A DNA stretch of 64,000 nt from Paralcaligenes sp. KSB-10 (GCF_021266465.1 NZ_CP089848.1:2790001-2854000); one strand, 5' to 3'. Numbered from the stretch's first letter, positions 26,030-35,446 are shown. The notes: generated by a model from the letters alone, not told the origin. A program made the numbers and translations.

Positions 26030-26261
26030 GCGGCGGCAACGGCTCAGGCGGGACGGGCGAACATTGAGCCCACCACGATCAGAGCCCGGGGCGGGGGAAA
26101 AAGGGAGCGACTGTTTTAAGCGGGACGCTTGCGATCAGTCCGGGGGACTGATCGCCCCGCAAGTTTCGCGACCGCCCCGAACCGGGCTCTGGGCGTGGGC
26201 AGTCCTGGCGCAGCCAGGACTGGGCAAGGTGAGCCCGTCCCGCCTGAGCCGTTGCCGCCGC
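26030..26261 (+). repeat. Long palindromic element, copy A (232 bp, perfect 29 bp terminal inverted repeat)
   Basis: Positions 26030-26058 and 26233-26261 are exact reverse complements. Inside are a 9 bp stem (26081-26089 with about 26182-26190) and two tight hairpins (about 26132-26154 and 26202-26224). The core at 26159-26178, GCAAGTTTCGCGACCGCCCC, resembles the cores of copies B, C and D. The 24 bp at 26197-26220 are identical to 58882-58905 in copy B. It lies between the prpF-like gene end (26302) and the LysR start (25886). No coding frame is convincing. Confidence 0.9.
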
Positions 26262-26301
26262 TAATGAGTTGCTCTCCCACCAGTCCCCTTGGATAAAACC
26301 A

Positions 26302-27474
26302 CTACAACTCAGGAATCAACACACTGCCTTCCATCAAACGCCGGGCGCTGCGACTCATGGTGGCCTTGGTGACCACCCAGCCGCCCGCGCTCTGCTGCGC
26401 CTCGGCCCCCACTCCCAGCGTGCCGGACGGATGGCCAAAGCGCACGCCGGTTTTCACGCCTCCCAGCACCCTGCTGACAACCGTGCCCGGGATGGCGGCG
26501 GCCGCGGCAATGGCCACGGCGCCTGTGCCTGTCATGGCGTGATGCGCCTTGCCCATGGACACAATACGAGCCAGCACATCGATATCTTCCGCCTGGACAT
26601 GCTTGCCGCTACTGGCCACATACGCGGCGGGCTTGCCGAAAAACGCAATCTTGGGCGTATGCTGCCGTTTGCTGCTGGCGTATTCCACACTTTCCGCCAG
26701 ACCCATCGCAACGGCGCCGTGAGCCCGAATGGCCTCGAAACGGGCCAATAGCGCCGCATCTTTATTGATGTCGTCCGGCAGCTCGGCGCCGCTCAGGCCC
26801 AGCGTTACCGCTTCGATGAACACGGCCGGATTTCCGGCATTGATAAGAGTGACCTCCACGTCTCCCACGCCGGGCACCGAAAGCACATCGACTGGGTTCC
26901 CGGTTGGAAATATGGCGCCGCCGGCATCGTCTTCACCGCCATCGGCGCCGGGATCGAGAAATTCCAGGCGAATCTCGGCTGCGGGAAAGGTCACGCCATC
27001 CAGTTCGAAATTGCCCAGTTCCTGCACCTCGCCATCGCGCATCGGCACATGCGCGACAATTTTCTTCTGGATGTTCGCCTGCCAGATGGTGATAGCGGCC
27101 ACACCATCGCGCGGCGCATCGATCAGGCCCCGATGTATGGCGAACGGGCCCACGGCCGAGGTCAGATTGCCGCAATTGCCGCTCCAGTCCACCAGCGCCC
27201 GGTCGATGCTGACCTGCCCAAACAAGTAATCCACATCGCAACCCGGCTGCCGGCTTTTGCTGACAATGACGATTTTGCTGGTACTGGAGGTGGCGCCCCC
27301 CATGCCGTCGAGCTGCTTTTCATAGGGGTCGGGGCTACCCATGATGCGCAGCAACACCGCATCGCGCCTGGCCGGATCGGCGGGCAAGTCTTCAGGCAGA
27401 AAGAATACGCCCTTGCTGGTGCCTCCACGCATATAAAGAGCGGGAATCCTGATTTGGCGCTGAGGGGTGTTCAT
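26302..27474 (-). CDS. PrpF-family isomerase (4-oxalomesaconate tautomerase/aconitate isomerase-like)
   Basis: A 390-residue PrpF-family protein with the diaminopimelate-epimerase-like fold. Landmarks are 'YMRGGTSKGVFF' near the N-terminus, 'GMGGATSSTSKIVIV' and 'DWSGNCGNLTSAVGPFAI'. Members move double bonds in tricarboxylates such as 2-methyl-aconitate or 4-oxalomesaconate. No 2-methylcitrate genes are nearby, so a role in aromatic-acid or organic-acid breakdown is as likely as propionate use. It follows the aldo/keto reductase gene by 8 bp on the same strand. Confidence 0.88.
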   Translation of the reverse strand: MNTPQRQIRIPALYMRGGTSKGVFFLPEDLPADPARRDAVLLRIMGSPDPYEKQLDGMGGATSSTSKIVIVSKSRQPGCDVDYLFGQVSIDRALVDWSGNCGNLTSAVGPFAIHRGLIDAPRDGVAAITIWQANIQKKIVAHVPMRDGEVQELGNFELDGVTFPAAEIRLEFLDPGADGGEDDAGGAIFPTGNPVDVLSVPGVGDVEVTLINAGNPAVFIEAVTLGLSGAELPDDINKDAALLARFEAIRAHGAVAMGLAESVEYASSKRQHTPKIAFFGKPAAYVASSGKHVQAEDIDVLARIVSMGKAHHAMTGTGAVAIAAAAAIPGTVVSRVLGGVKTGVRFGHPSGTLGVGAEAQQSAGGWVVTKATMSRSARRLMEGSVLIPEL

Positions 27475-27482
27475 GGCGCAGC

Positions 27483-28322
27483 CTATTTAATCGAACGAAA
27501 CGTCGCGGGATTGGGGCCGCTGCGCCCATCGGGGCTATCCAGCCCGGCAATGGCCGCCATGTCCGCATCGTCGAGCATGAAGTCGTAGACGTGGAAGTTT
27601 TCCCGGATGCGGCTGGGGGTAATGGATTTGGGGATGACCATATTGCCCAGTTGGATATGCCAGCGAATCATCACTTGCGCCACAGAACGCCCGTGCCTCA
27701 GGGCTATCCCGGTCAGGGTGGGGTCTTCCCACAATGCGCCGCGCCCCAGGGGGCTCCAGGCTTCGGTAACGATATCGTGATCGGCATGGAAATCGCGCAA
27801 TTCCGCTTGCTGAAAACGCGGATGCAGTTCAATCTGGTTGACGACGGGCAAGACACCGGTTTTGTCAAGCAGGCGCTGCAGATGTTCAATATTGAAATTC
27901 GATACGCCGATCGATTTGATCCGGCCCTCGTCGTGCAGCTGAATCATGGCTTCCCAGGCTTTCACATACAAATTGGTTTCAGGAACAGGCCAGTGAATCA
28001 GATACAAATCGACGTAATCGAGGCCAAGCCGCTTCATGCTTTCGTCGAAGGCCGACATTGCGCTATCGTAATCGTGATGCTCGTTCCACAATTTGGTGGT
28101 AATGAACAATTCATCACGGGCTACACCCGAATTTGCAATACCCTGGCCAACTCCAGCCTCGTTGCCGTAGATGGCGGCGGTATCGATCAGGCGATAGCCT
28201 TCCTTGATAGCGGTGTCCACGACGGAAGCGGTAATCTCGGTATTGATCTGCCAGACTCCCAAGCCCAGTTGCGGAGCGCTGTTGCCGTCGTGAAACTTGA
28301 CGATATTCTGTGTGTTGGACAT
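27483..28322 (-). CDS. Aldo/keto reductase (2,5-diketo-D-gluconate reductase-like)
   Basis: A 279-residue TIM-barrel NADPH-dependent reductase. The catalytic set is visible: aspartate and tyrosine in 'LIDTAAIYGNEAGVG', lysine in 'ITTKLWNEHH', histidine in 'LYLIHWP'. The phosphate-binding segment reads 'VIPKSITPSRIRENFHVYDFML', and the size matches small prokaryotic aldo/keto reductases. It is divergent from the panB-like gene, with a 97 bp gap, and is followed by the PrpF-type gene. The substrate is not predictable. Confidence 0.92.
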   Translation of the reverse strand: MSNTQNIVKFHDGNSAPQLGLGVWQINTEITASVVDTAIKEGYRLIDTAAIYGNEAGVGQGIANSGVARDELFITTKLWNEHHDYDSAMSAFDESMKRLGLDYVDLYLIHWPVPETNLYVKAWEAMIQLHDEGRIKSIGVSNFNIEHLQRLLDKTGVLPVVNQIELHPRFQQAELRDFHADHDIVTEAWSPLGRGALWEDPTLTGIALRHGRSVAQVMIRWHIQLGNMVIPKSITPSRIRENFHVYDFMLDDADMAAIAGLDSPDGRSGPNPATFRSIK

Positions 28323-28419
28323 GATGAATCTCCGTAAAACAATACATTGATTATACGTATGTTACAAACAGGATTGGGGCCGGTCCGCGACTTTTCGGCC
28401 AGTGATATTTCAGGAGACT

Positions 28420-29244
28420 ATGGTGAGTGTACATACCGACATAAAACGCATCAGCGTGCCGCAGCTGATGGCCTGCAAAGGCCGGCAGAAAATCGCCGCG
28501 CTTACCGCCTATACGGCGCCCTTTGCGCGTATGCTCGACGATTACCTCGACATGATTCTCATTGGCGACTCGACCGCCATGGTCGGCTACAACCTGCCCA
28601 ATACGCTGTCGATCACTGTGGATCAAATGGCCGCGCATGCGGCAGCGGTAGTCCGCTCGACAGAGCGGGTTTGCGTCATCGTCGACATGCCTTTCGGCAG
28701 CTACCAGGAATCCCCGGCACAGGCCTTCGCCAACGCCGCCAGGATTCTTTCGATCAGCGGAGCCGACGGCATCAAAATGGAGGGCGGCGCGGTCATGGCC
28801 GAGACGACGCGTTTCCTGGTTGATCGCGGCGTGCCGGTGCTGGCGCACGTGGGCCTTATGCCGCAGTATGTGCACACCATGGGCGGTTTCAAAGCGCAGG
28901 GCATGAACGATGAGTCGGCCGAGCGCATTTTGCAGGATGCGCGGGCGCACGAACAGGCCGGCGCCTTCGGCGTCGTCCTGGAAGGCGTAGCCGAAGCCCT
29001 GGGGCGGCGCATCACCGAAGCGCTGAAAATTCCAACCATAGGCATAGGCGCCTCGCCCGACTGCGACGGCCAGATACTGGTCACCGAAGACATTCTGGGA
29101 CTAAGCGGCCCGCGCATACCCAAATTCGCCCGGCAATTCGCCGACGTCGGCGCGGTAATACGCGGCGCGGTCGAACAGTACGCCAATGGCGTGCGCGATG
29201 GCTCCTTCCCCGGCCTGGAAAACTGCTTCGGCGTCAAAAAGTAA
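28420..29244 (+). CDS. panB: 3-methyl-2-oxobutanoate hydroxymethyltransferase (PanB) homologue
   Basis: A 274-residue PanB-type TIM barrel, which interconverts 2-oxoisovalerate and ketopantoate with methylene-tetrahydrofolate. Metal and catalytic residues of the family are kept: 'LIGDS', 'VDMPF', 'IKMEGG' and 'VVLEGV'. The ATG at 28420 follows a CAGGAGA ribosome-binding site at 28411-28417; GTG at 28402 is less likely. No panC or panE is present. Instead a LysR gene follows within 6 bp, then a TRAP transporter, DUF2848 protein and amidase. This suggests a catabolic or specialised role rather than routine pantothenate synthesis. Confidence 0.88.
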   Translation: MVSVHTDIKRISVPQLMACKGRQKIAALTAYTAPFARMLDDYLDMILIGDSTAMVGYNLPNTLSITVDQMAAHAAAVVRSTERVCVIVDMPFGSYQESPAQAFANAARILSISGADGIKMEGGAVMAETTRFLVDRGVPVLAHVGLMPQYVHTMGGFKAQGMNDESAERILQDARAHEQAGAFGVVLEGVAEALGRRITEALKIPTIGIGASPDCDGQILVTEDILGLSGPRIPKFARQFADVGAVIRGAVEQYANGVRDGSFPGLENCFGVKK

Positions 29245-29249
29245 GCCTC

Positions 29250-30140
29250 ATGATCGATTTCAAGCAAATCGAAACCTTTGTCTGGGTGGCCGAACTTGGA
29301 GGGTTTCGCGCCGCCGCCGAAAAGCTGCACACCACGCAGCCCGCTATTTCCCAGCGCATTGCCGCCATGGAATCGATCATGGCCGTGCGCCTGTTCGAGC
29401 GCGGCGCGCGCGGCATCAAGCTTACGGAAAAAGGCCAGGAGCTGCTCTCGCATGCACAGCGCATGCTCGACATGCGTAATGAAATGCTAAGCGTGGCCAA
29501 AGAACAAAATGCCATGCGCGGCACGCTGCGGCTGGGTGTCGCGGAAACGCTGGTTCAAACCTGGCTGCATCGCCTGATCGAACAGTTGCACGATCGATAC
29601 CCGGCGCTGGTCGTTGAAATTCATGTAGACACCAGCCATGTCTTGCGCACCCAGCTCAACTCGCACCAGATCGACCTGGCCCTGCTGGTGGGAACATCCC
29701 AGAATCCGAAAGAGCATCATCTGCATCTGTGCGACTATTCCCTCGCCTGGGTGGCCAGCCCCAGCCTCAAGCTGCACGGACGGCGTGTGTCGGTAGCCGA
29801 ACTGGCCGCAACCTACCCAATCATCACCTACCCTTCACTCAGCCTGCCCTATCAGGCGGTCAAGGCGCTGATCGCGGAATCCGGCGTCAAGACGCCGCGA
29901 ATATACGGCAGCGCCTCTTTAAGCACCATCGTTCACATGACGCGCAGCGGCATGGGCCCCAGCGTCATTGCCCCGGCAGTCATAGTCAATGAAATTTCGC
30001 AGGGTGAATTGTGTCTGCTGGATGTCGATGGGGCATTGCCCGACATCCGTTTCTATGCCTGCTGGGTAGAGTCTCCGGACAGTCATACCGCGCACCGGGT
30101 CGCACAATTGGCGCAAGACATAGCTGCCAAGCGCTCATAA
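29250..30140 (+). CDS. LysR family transcriptional regulator
   Basis: A 296-residue LysR-type regulator with the helix-turn-helix at residues about 4-62 ('GGFRAAAEKLHTTQPAISQRIAAME'). It starts 5 bp after the panB stop, so it is cotranscribed with panB. It is followed after 134 bp by the TRAP transporter genes on the same strand. It is the likely regulator of the panB/TRAP/amidase set. The effector is unknown. Confidence 0.92.
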   Translation: MIDFKQIETFVWVAELGGFRAAAEKLHTTQPAISQRIAAMESIMAVRLFERGARGIKLTEKGQELLSHAQRMLDMRNEMLSVAKEQNAMRGTLRLGVAETLVQTWLHRLIEQLHDRYPALVVEIHVDTSHVLRTQLNSHQIDLALLVGTSQNPKEHHLHLCDYSLAWVASPSLKLHGRRVSVAELAATYPIITYPSLSLPYQAVKALIAESGVKTPRIYGSASLSTIVHMTRSGMGPSVIAPAVIVNEISQGELCLLDVDGALPDIRFYACWVESPDSHTAHRVAQLAQDIAAKRS

Positions 30141-30274
30141 CAAATTCTTATCACAGCGGATACGAATTAATAATTGGACGGTAGCGCCAGGTTCGGTTGC
30201 AATGCACCCACACGCGGTCCGACGCGCAAAGCACAGAAATCATATCGTCGGATTATCATCCAGGAGATGCCCCC

Positions 30275-31333
30275 ATGAAACGTCTATTTCTTTCGACCCT
30301 TGCCATCGGCAGCCTGCTTTTCGGCACCGCCGCGCTCGCACAGGAAAAAGTCCCCAACCTGCCCAAAACACATCTGCAAGTCGTCGGCGGCTTGAGCAAC
30401 CTGACTGCCTATCAGAATTTCGAACAGCCTTTCTGGACCAAAACGGTACCGGACCTGTCCGAAGGCAAGGTCACGGCAACCATCAAGGGCTTCAACGAAA
30501 TGGGCCTGAAGGGCCCGGAAATACTGCGTTTGATTGGCCAGGGCGTCATACCCATAGGCACGGCCACCCTGGCTTACTTTGCCAGCGACAACCCGATCAA
30601 TGAAGCCATAGACCTGGCGGGCCTCGCGCCCAGCGCCAAAGTGGCGCGCGAAGTGACCGACGCATTCGCCCCCGTTTACAAGAAGTACTACGAGAAAAAC
30701 AATATCAAGGTACTGGGATTTTCCACCTATCCCGCACAGGTTTTGTTTTGCAATGCAAACATCTCGAGCCTGGCCGATCTGAAAGGTAAAAAGGTGCGCA
30801 CCAGCAGCCGCACTACTGCCGAGTTCGTGCAGGCCCTGGGCGGAACCAGTGTCACCATGGCCTTTGGCGACGTTGTGCCCGCTCTGCAGAACGGTGTCGT
30901 CGACTGCGCCATCACAGGCTCCATGTCGGGCTACTCGGCCAAATGGTACGAAGTCAGCACACATCTGTATGCGCTTCCCATCAACTGGAACGAGCAGATT
31001 CACGCCGCCAATCTGGCCTACTGGAACAAGCTGGATCCCAAGGTCCAGGACTTCCTGCAGAAAAACTTCAACGTCATGACCGACCATATCTGGGAAGCCG
31101 CGGCCAAGGAAACGCAGGAAGGCTACGATTGCAACACGGGTGCCGCCGCCTGCCCGCTGCCCGTGAAGGGCAAAATGAAACTGGTCGAACCCAGCGAAGC
31201 CGATCGTGCCTTGCTTAAAAAGATCACTGCTGAAACAGTAGTGCCGAAGTGGGCCGCGCGCTGTTCGGCCGGATGTGTCAAAGACTTCAACGACACCATA
31301 GGCAAGCTGCTGCACATCACCGCCGCCAAGTAG
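30275..31333 (+). CDS. TRAP transporter substrate-binding protein (DctP family)
   Basis: A 352-residue periplasmic receptor of a TRAP transporter. The ATG at 30275, preceded by an AGGAG site, gives a signal peptide (MKRLFLSTLAIGSLLFGTAA then LAQ). DctP hallmarks follow: 'FCNANISSLADLKGKKVRTSSRTTAEFVQALGG' around the substrate-binding arginine, and 'FGDVVPALQNGVVDCAITGSMSGYSAKWYE'. Together with the next two genes it forms a complete sodium-coupled importer for an organic acid. The ligand is unknown. Confidence 0.92.
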   Translation: MKRLFLSTLAIGSLLFGTAALAQEKVPNLPKTHLQVVGGLSNLTAYQNFEQPFWTKTVPDLSEGKVTATIKGFNEMGLKGPEILRLIGQGVIPIGTATLAYFASDNPINEAIDLAGLAPSAKVAREVTDAFAPVYKKYYEKNNIKVLGFSTYPAQVLFCNANISSLADLKGKKVRTSSRTTAEFVQALGGTSVTMAFGDVVPALQNGVVDCAITGSMSGYSAKWYEVSTHLYALPINWNEQIHAANLAYWNKLDPKVQDFLQKNFNVMTDHIWEAAAKETQEGYDCNTGAAACPLPVKGKMKLVEPSEADRALLKKITAETVVPKWAARCSAGCVKDFNDTIGKLLHITAAK

Positions 31334-31403
31334 CCGGCGCGATGCTCTGGGGGCGGTTCCGGTGAAACCGTGAACCGCCCCCAATCTCCACACGGTGACC
31401 ATC

Positions 31404-32024
31404 ATGACATCATCAGATCGTTATACCTTGCTCAACCAGTTATTGAGCAAGGCCACTACCCTGTCGCGCATTGCAATGTGGGTCGCGGGCGCGCTGACCC
31501 TGGCGAGCGCAATCTATATTTCCGCCGACGTCATTGCGCGGAAATTCCTTGGCTTTACGCTGGGAGGCTCCGACGAATTGTCGGGCTATGCCTTTGCCAT
31601 CAGCGTGTCGTGGGCACTTTCGTTTGCCACGCTGCAGCGAGCCAATATCCGCATCGATGCCTTGTACCAGCGTTTACCGCCGCGCCTGTGCGCCCTGCTC
31701 GACTGGGTCGCCCTGGTCAGCCTGGCCGTCTTCATTGTCTACCTGACGCGCTATGCCAACGACGTGGCCCTGGTTTCCTGGGAAAGGAACTCGACCGCCA
31801 ATACCATCCTGGCTACGCCGCTATGGATTCCCCAATATCTGTGGGTAGTGGGGCTGATCTGGCTGTGCGTCGTCCTGGCCCTCATGCTTGTGCGCTCGTC
31901 CATCGCGCTGATCACCGGCGACCTGGCCACGATTCAAGCCATATGCGGCATTCGCAGCACGCAAGACGAAGCCACTGAAGAAGCCGAAGCCGGCGAACGC
32001 ATGGTCCGTGGAGAAACAGCATGA
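31404..32024 (+). CDS. TRAP transporter small permease (DctQ family)
   Basis: A 206-residue membrane protein with about four transmembrane segments (near residues 25-45, 60-80, 95-115 and 135-160), fitting DctQ. The region 'GGSDELSGYAFAISVSWALSFATLQRANIRID' is typical. ATG at 31404 follows a GGTGA-like ribosome site; GTG at 31395 is an alternative. Its stop overlaps the start of the large permease gene by 4 bp (ATGA). Confidence 0.85.
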   Translation: MTSSDRYTLLNQLLSKATTLSRIAMWVAGALTLASAIYISADVIARKFLGFTLGGSDELSGYAFAISVSWALSFATLQRANIRIDALYQRLPPRLCALLDWVALVSLAVFIVYLTRYANDVALVSWERNSTANTILATPLWIPQYLWVVGLIWLCVVLALMLVRSSIALITGDLATIQAICGIRSTQDEATEEAEAGERMVRGETA

Positions 32025-33304
32025 TTACCACCGCACTGGTTGCTTTACTGGTCTTAATCGGGCTGAGCATCCCCGTGGGCGCCGCCCTGGGCCTGCTGGG
32101 GTTGATTCTGGACCCTCTGTACTCGATGCTGCCTTTGACGCGGGCCATAGGCGAAGTGTCCTGGAGCACCAGCAACGAATTCCTGCTGGTGGCCATACCT
32201 CTGTTCATCATGCTGGGCGAAATCCTGCTGCGATCCGGCCTGGCGGAGAAAATGTACAACTCGATGAGCCTGTGGCTGTCCTGGCTGCCGGGCGGCCTGA
32301 TGCACGCCAATATCGGCGCCAGCGCGCTGTTTGCGGCCACGTCCGGTTCCAGCGTTGCCACGGCCGCCACGGTGGGTACGGTCGCCATTCCCCAAATAGC
32401 GAAGAAAGGCTACAACGAATCCCTGTTCCTGGGCAGCCTGGCCGCCGGAGGAACCCTGGGCATACTGATCCCGCCATCCATCAACCTGGTCATCTATGGG
32501 GTGCTGACCAACACATCGGTGCCCAAGCTGTATCTGGCGGGCATTATTCCCGGCCTGGGCATGGCGGCCTTGTTCATGCTTGCGATTGCCGCGGCATGTA
32601 TCGTCAAGCCGAAATGGGGCGGACAGAAAATCCAGGCGACCTGGAGCGAACGCTTCGCCAGCCTGATCCACCTGATACCTCCGCTGGGAATTTTCCTGTT
32701 GGTCGTCGGCTCCATTTATGCAGGGCTGGCAACACCTACCGAAGCCGCGGCACTGGGTGTCGTGGGGGCATTGATTCTGGCGGCTTGCGTACGCAGGCTG
32801 ACATTCGCCATGCTGCGGGACTCGCTTGAAGGCACCATGAAGGCAACGGCCATGATCATGCTGATCGTGGTGGGTGCCGCGTTTCTCAACTTCATCATGG
32901 CTGCCACAGGGTTGACCACCGCACTGACCAATACCATTACCGGACTGGGCCTTGCGCCGGGATGGATGCTGCTCATCGTCGTGGTGTTCTACCTGATACT
33001 TGGCTGCTTCATGGAAACATTGTCCATGATGATCACCACGATTCCCATTGTGGCCCCGATCATGATTGCCCTGGGCTACGACCCGGTCTGGCTGGGCATT
33101 GTGATCATTATTCTGGTCGAAGCCGCCCTGATTACCCCGCCAGTAGGGCTGAACCTGTTCGTGGTGCAAAGCCTGCGCAAGGGGGGCAGCATGAACGCCG
33201 TCATGCTGGGGAGCATTCCTTTCGTGATCATGCTGATGGCCATGATCGGGCTGCTCGCGCTGATACCCAACCTGGCGCTGTGGCTGCCCAATCTGTTCGG
33301 TTGA
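32021..33304 (+). CDS. TRAP transporter large permease (DctM family)
   Basis: A 427-residue polytopic membrane protein of the DctM family, the transport channel of the TRAP system. Typical segments are 'VAIPLFIMLGEILLRSG', 'SALFAATSGSSVATAATVGTVAIPQI', 'LAAGGTLGILIPPSINLVIYG' and 'FMETLSMMITTIPIVAPIM'. About 11-12 membrane helices are expected. The gene overlaps the small permease gene by 4 bp. It is followed after 37 bp by the DUF2848 gene. Confidence 0.95.
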   Translation: MITTALVALLVLIGLSIPVGAALGLLGLILDPLYSMLPLTRAIGEVSWSTSNEFLLVAIPLFIMLGEILLRSGLAEKMYNSMSLWLSWLPGGLMHANIGASALFAATSGSSVATAATVGTVAIPQIAKKGYNESLFLGSLAAGGTLGILIPPSINLVIYGVLTNTSVPKLYLAGIIPGLGMAALFMLAIAAACIVKPKWGGQKIQATWSERFASLIHLIPPLGIFLLVVGSIYAGLATPTEAAALGVVGALILAACVRRLTFAMLRDSLEGTMKATAMIMLIVVGAAFLNFIMAATGLTTALTNTITGLGLAPGWMLLIVVVFYLILGCFMETLSMMITTIPIVAPIMIALGYDPVWLGIVIIILVEAALITPPVGLNLFVVQSLRKGGSMNAVMLGSIPFVIMLMAMIGLLALIPNLALWLPNLFG

Positions 33305-33341
33305 CGACCTCCCTGTTTACTCATTTACCTGCTCAACAATC

Positions 33342-34025
33342 ATGAAACTATTATTCAGTCTTGCTTCGGAACACAAAGCCGAATCCATCGAAGTCGATAT
33401 TACGACGTGCATCGTCGCCGGCTGGGCCGGCCGCGATCTGGCCGCCATCGAACACCATATTGAAGAGCTGGCCGAAATCGGCGTACCCCGCCCCAGCGCG
33501 GTACCGCTTTATTATCGTATTGCTTCAAATCAGCTATCGCAGGAATCGAAAGTCGAAGTGGTGGGCGACGGCTCCTCGGGCGAAGCCGAAGTCTTTGTCT
33601 TTTCTCATCAGGGCCGCATGCTGGTCAGCGTGGCCTCGGACCACACCGACCGCAAGCTGGAGGCGCATAGCGTCGCGCTATCCAAGCAATTGTGCATAAA
33701 GCCTGTGGCGCGCGAAGCCTGGCTGTACAGCGAAGTCGCCGATTACTGGGACGAACTGGTCCTGCGTTCGTGGATCGAGGAAAACGGCCGGACAGTGCTG
33801 TACCAGGAGGGTGCGCTGGCGTCTTTGCGCCCTCCTCTTGAGCTGATTCAAGGCCATTTCGGGCAGGCATCCATACCCGGGCACGCAGGCATGACTTGCG
33901 GCACAGTCGCCGCGATCGGCGGGATTCGTACATCGCCCGTATTTACCATGGAACTGTTCGACCCGAAACGCAATCGCCGTATCAAGCATACGTATGCAAG
34001 CACGGTTCTGCCGGAAATCGCCTGA
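33342..34025 (+). CDS. DUF2848 family protein
   Basis: A 227-residue protein of the DUF2848 family, related in outline to fumarylacetoacetate-hydrolase-like proteins. Visible family pieces are 'IVAGWAGRDLAAIEHHIEELAEIGVPRPSAVPLYYRI', 'DGSSGEAEVFVF' and 'VASDHTDRKLEA'. The DHTDR stretch carries likely metal or acid-base residues. No reaction is proven. It lies between the TRAP genes and the amidase, so it probably acts on the imported compound or its amide-cleavage product. Confidence 0.8.
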   Translation: MKLLFSLASEHKAESIEVDITTCIVAGWAGRDLAAIEHHIEELAEIGVPRPSAVPLYYRIASNQLSQESKVEVVGDGSSGEAEVFVFSHQGRMLVSVASDHTDRKLEAHSVALSKQLCIKPVAREAWLYSEVADYWDELVLRSWIEENGRTVLYQEGALASLRPPLELIQGHFGQASIPGHAGMTCGTVAAIGGIRTSPVFTMELFDPKRNRRIKHTYASTVLPEIA

Positions 34026-34090
34026 GCCATTGCATTCCATCCTACAATCTCCGCCACGGACCCAACTCCTTTACTTCAGGCTGATTTCCC

Positions 34091-35446
34091 ATGCTTCCCA
34101 CTTTACTCGCCCTGCAAAATACTCTGGCCGAAGGCAAGACTAGCTCTGTAGAGCTGACCGAAGCGGCGCTGGCTCGCATCGCCGATCCTCAAGGCGAAGG
34201 AAACCGGGCATTTACCAAAACCTACCGGGCCCAGGCACTTGCATCGGCACAGGCCTCCGATGTGCTGCGCGCCGCGGGTTTGACCCGCTCGCCCGTCGAT
34301 GGACTGCCGATTTCGGTGAAAGACCTTTTCGATGTCGCCGGCGATATCACGCAGGCCGGCTCCGTGGTACTGAAAGATTCGGTCCCCGCCGCCAAAAACG
34401 CGACGATAGTCCAGCGGCTGATCGATGCGGGCGCGGTAATAGTCGGCCGCACCAATATGAGCGAGTTTGCATTTTCGGGCCTGGGCCTGAACCCGCATTA
34501 CGGGTCGCCCAGCAGCCCCTGGGATCGGGCCACTGGGCGAATCTCGGGGGGTTCATCGTCGGGAGCGGCCGTATCGGTTGCCGACCAGATGTCGGTTGCG
34601 GCCATAGGCACCGACACCGGCGGATCGGTGCGCATTCCTTCGGCATTTTGCGGGCTGGCAGGCTTCAAGCCCACGGCGGCCCGCGTGCCCACGCAAGGCG
34701 CCCTGCCCTTGTCCTGGACCCTGGATTCGATCGGGCCATTGGCCGCGTCGGTAAGCTGCTGCGCCATACTCGATGCCATCATGGCCGGGCAAGCCTACAA
34801 CGCGCCTGTGGCGCCCGTCCTGCGGCAACTGCGCTTTGCCGTCCCCTCGACGCTGGCGCTCGACGGCGCCGACGAGCATGTAAGCGCGGCATTCCAAAAG
34901 GCCCTTGATACGATCGAAAGCCATGGTGGCCGGATTGAAAGAATCGATCTGCCCGAATTCGAACAACTCGCATACATCAACCGCAATGGCGGATTCACAT
35001 GTTCCGAGGCCTGGGCCTGGCACCAAAAGCTCCTGGCCGACCGGGAAGCCGGCTACGACCCACGGGTTTCATCGCGCATCCTGCGAGGCAAGAACATGAG
35101 CGCCGCCGACTACATCGAGCTGTTGCAAATACGGCCCGAATGGATCGCCGCGGTCGAACGCCGCATTCAACCGTTCGATGCCTTGCTGATGCCCACCGTA
35201 CCCGTGATTGCCCCGTCAATCAAAGAACTGCAAGGCTCGGACGACGCCTATTTCGCCGCCAACGGCCTGATTTTGCGCAATCCCACCTTTATCAATTTCT
35301 TGAACGGCTGCGCGCTGTCCATACCTTGCCATGCCCCGGGCACCGCGCCCGTGGGCTTGATGATAGCCGGCGCCGCCAATCGGGACCGCCATATATTGGA
35401 TGTGGGCCTGGCACTGGAAGGCCTGCTGGCCCAGGCCGGTCGCTGA
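34091..35446 (+). CDS. Amidase signature family protein
   Basis: A 451-residue amidase-signature enzyme. The Ser-cisSer-Lys triad can be placed as lysine in 'PISVKDLFD' (residue about 77), serine in 'RISGGSSSGAAVS' and the nucleophile in 'GTDTGGSVRIPSAFCG'. It hydrolyses an amide bond in the cytoplasm; the substrate is not predictable. It is the last enzyme of the panB-LysR-TRAP-DUF2848 set. An amide such as a pantothenate-like compound is a speculative substrate. Confidence 0.92.
   Translation: MLPTLLALQNTLAEGKTSSVELTEAALARIADPQGEGNRAFTKTYRAQALASAQASDVLRAAGLTRSPVDGLPISVKDLFDVAGDITQAGSVVLKDSVPAAKNATIVQRLIDAGAVIVGRTNMSEFAFSGLGLNPHYGSPSSPWDRATGRISGGSSSGAAVSVADQMSVAAIGTDTGGSVRIPSAFCGLAGFKPTAARVPTQGALPLSWTLDSIGPLAASVSCCAILDAIMAGQAYNAPVAPVLRQLRFAVPSTLALDGADEHVSAAFQKALDTIESHGGRIERIDLPEFEQLAYINRNGGFTCSEAWAWHQKLLADREAGYDPRVSSRILRGKNMSAADYIELLQIRPEWIAAVERRIQPFDALLMPTVPVIAPSIKELQGSDDAYFAANGLILRNPTFINFLNGCALSIPCHAPGTAPVGLMIAGAANRDRHILDVGLALEGLLAQAGR

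Noticed and set aside
26030-26261. Palindromic elements as a CRISPR array or integron attC sites
   Set aside because: No regular repeat-spacer pattern and no cas genes; attC sites lack exact 27-32 bp arms and no integrase or cassette genes are present.
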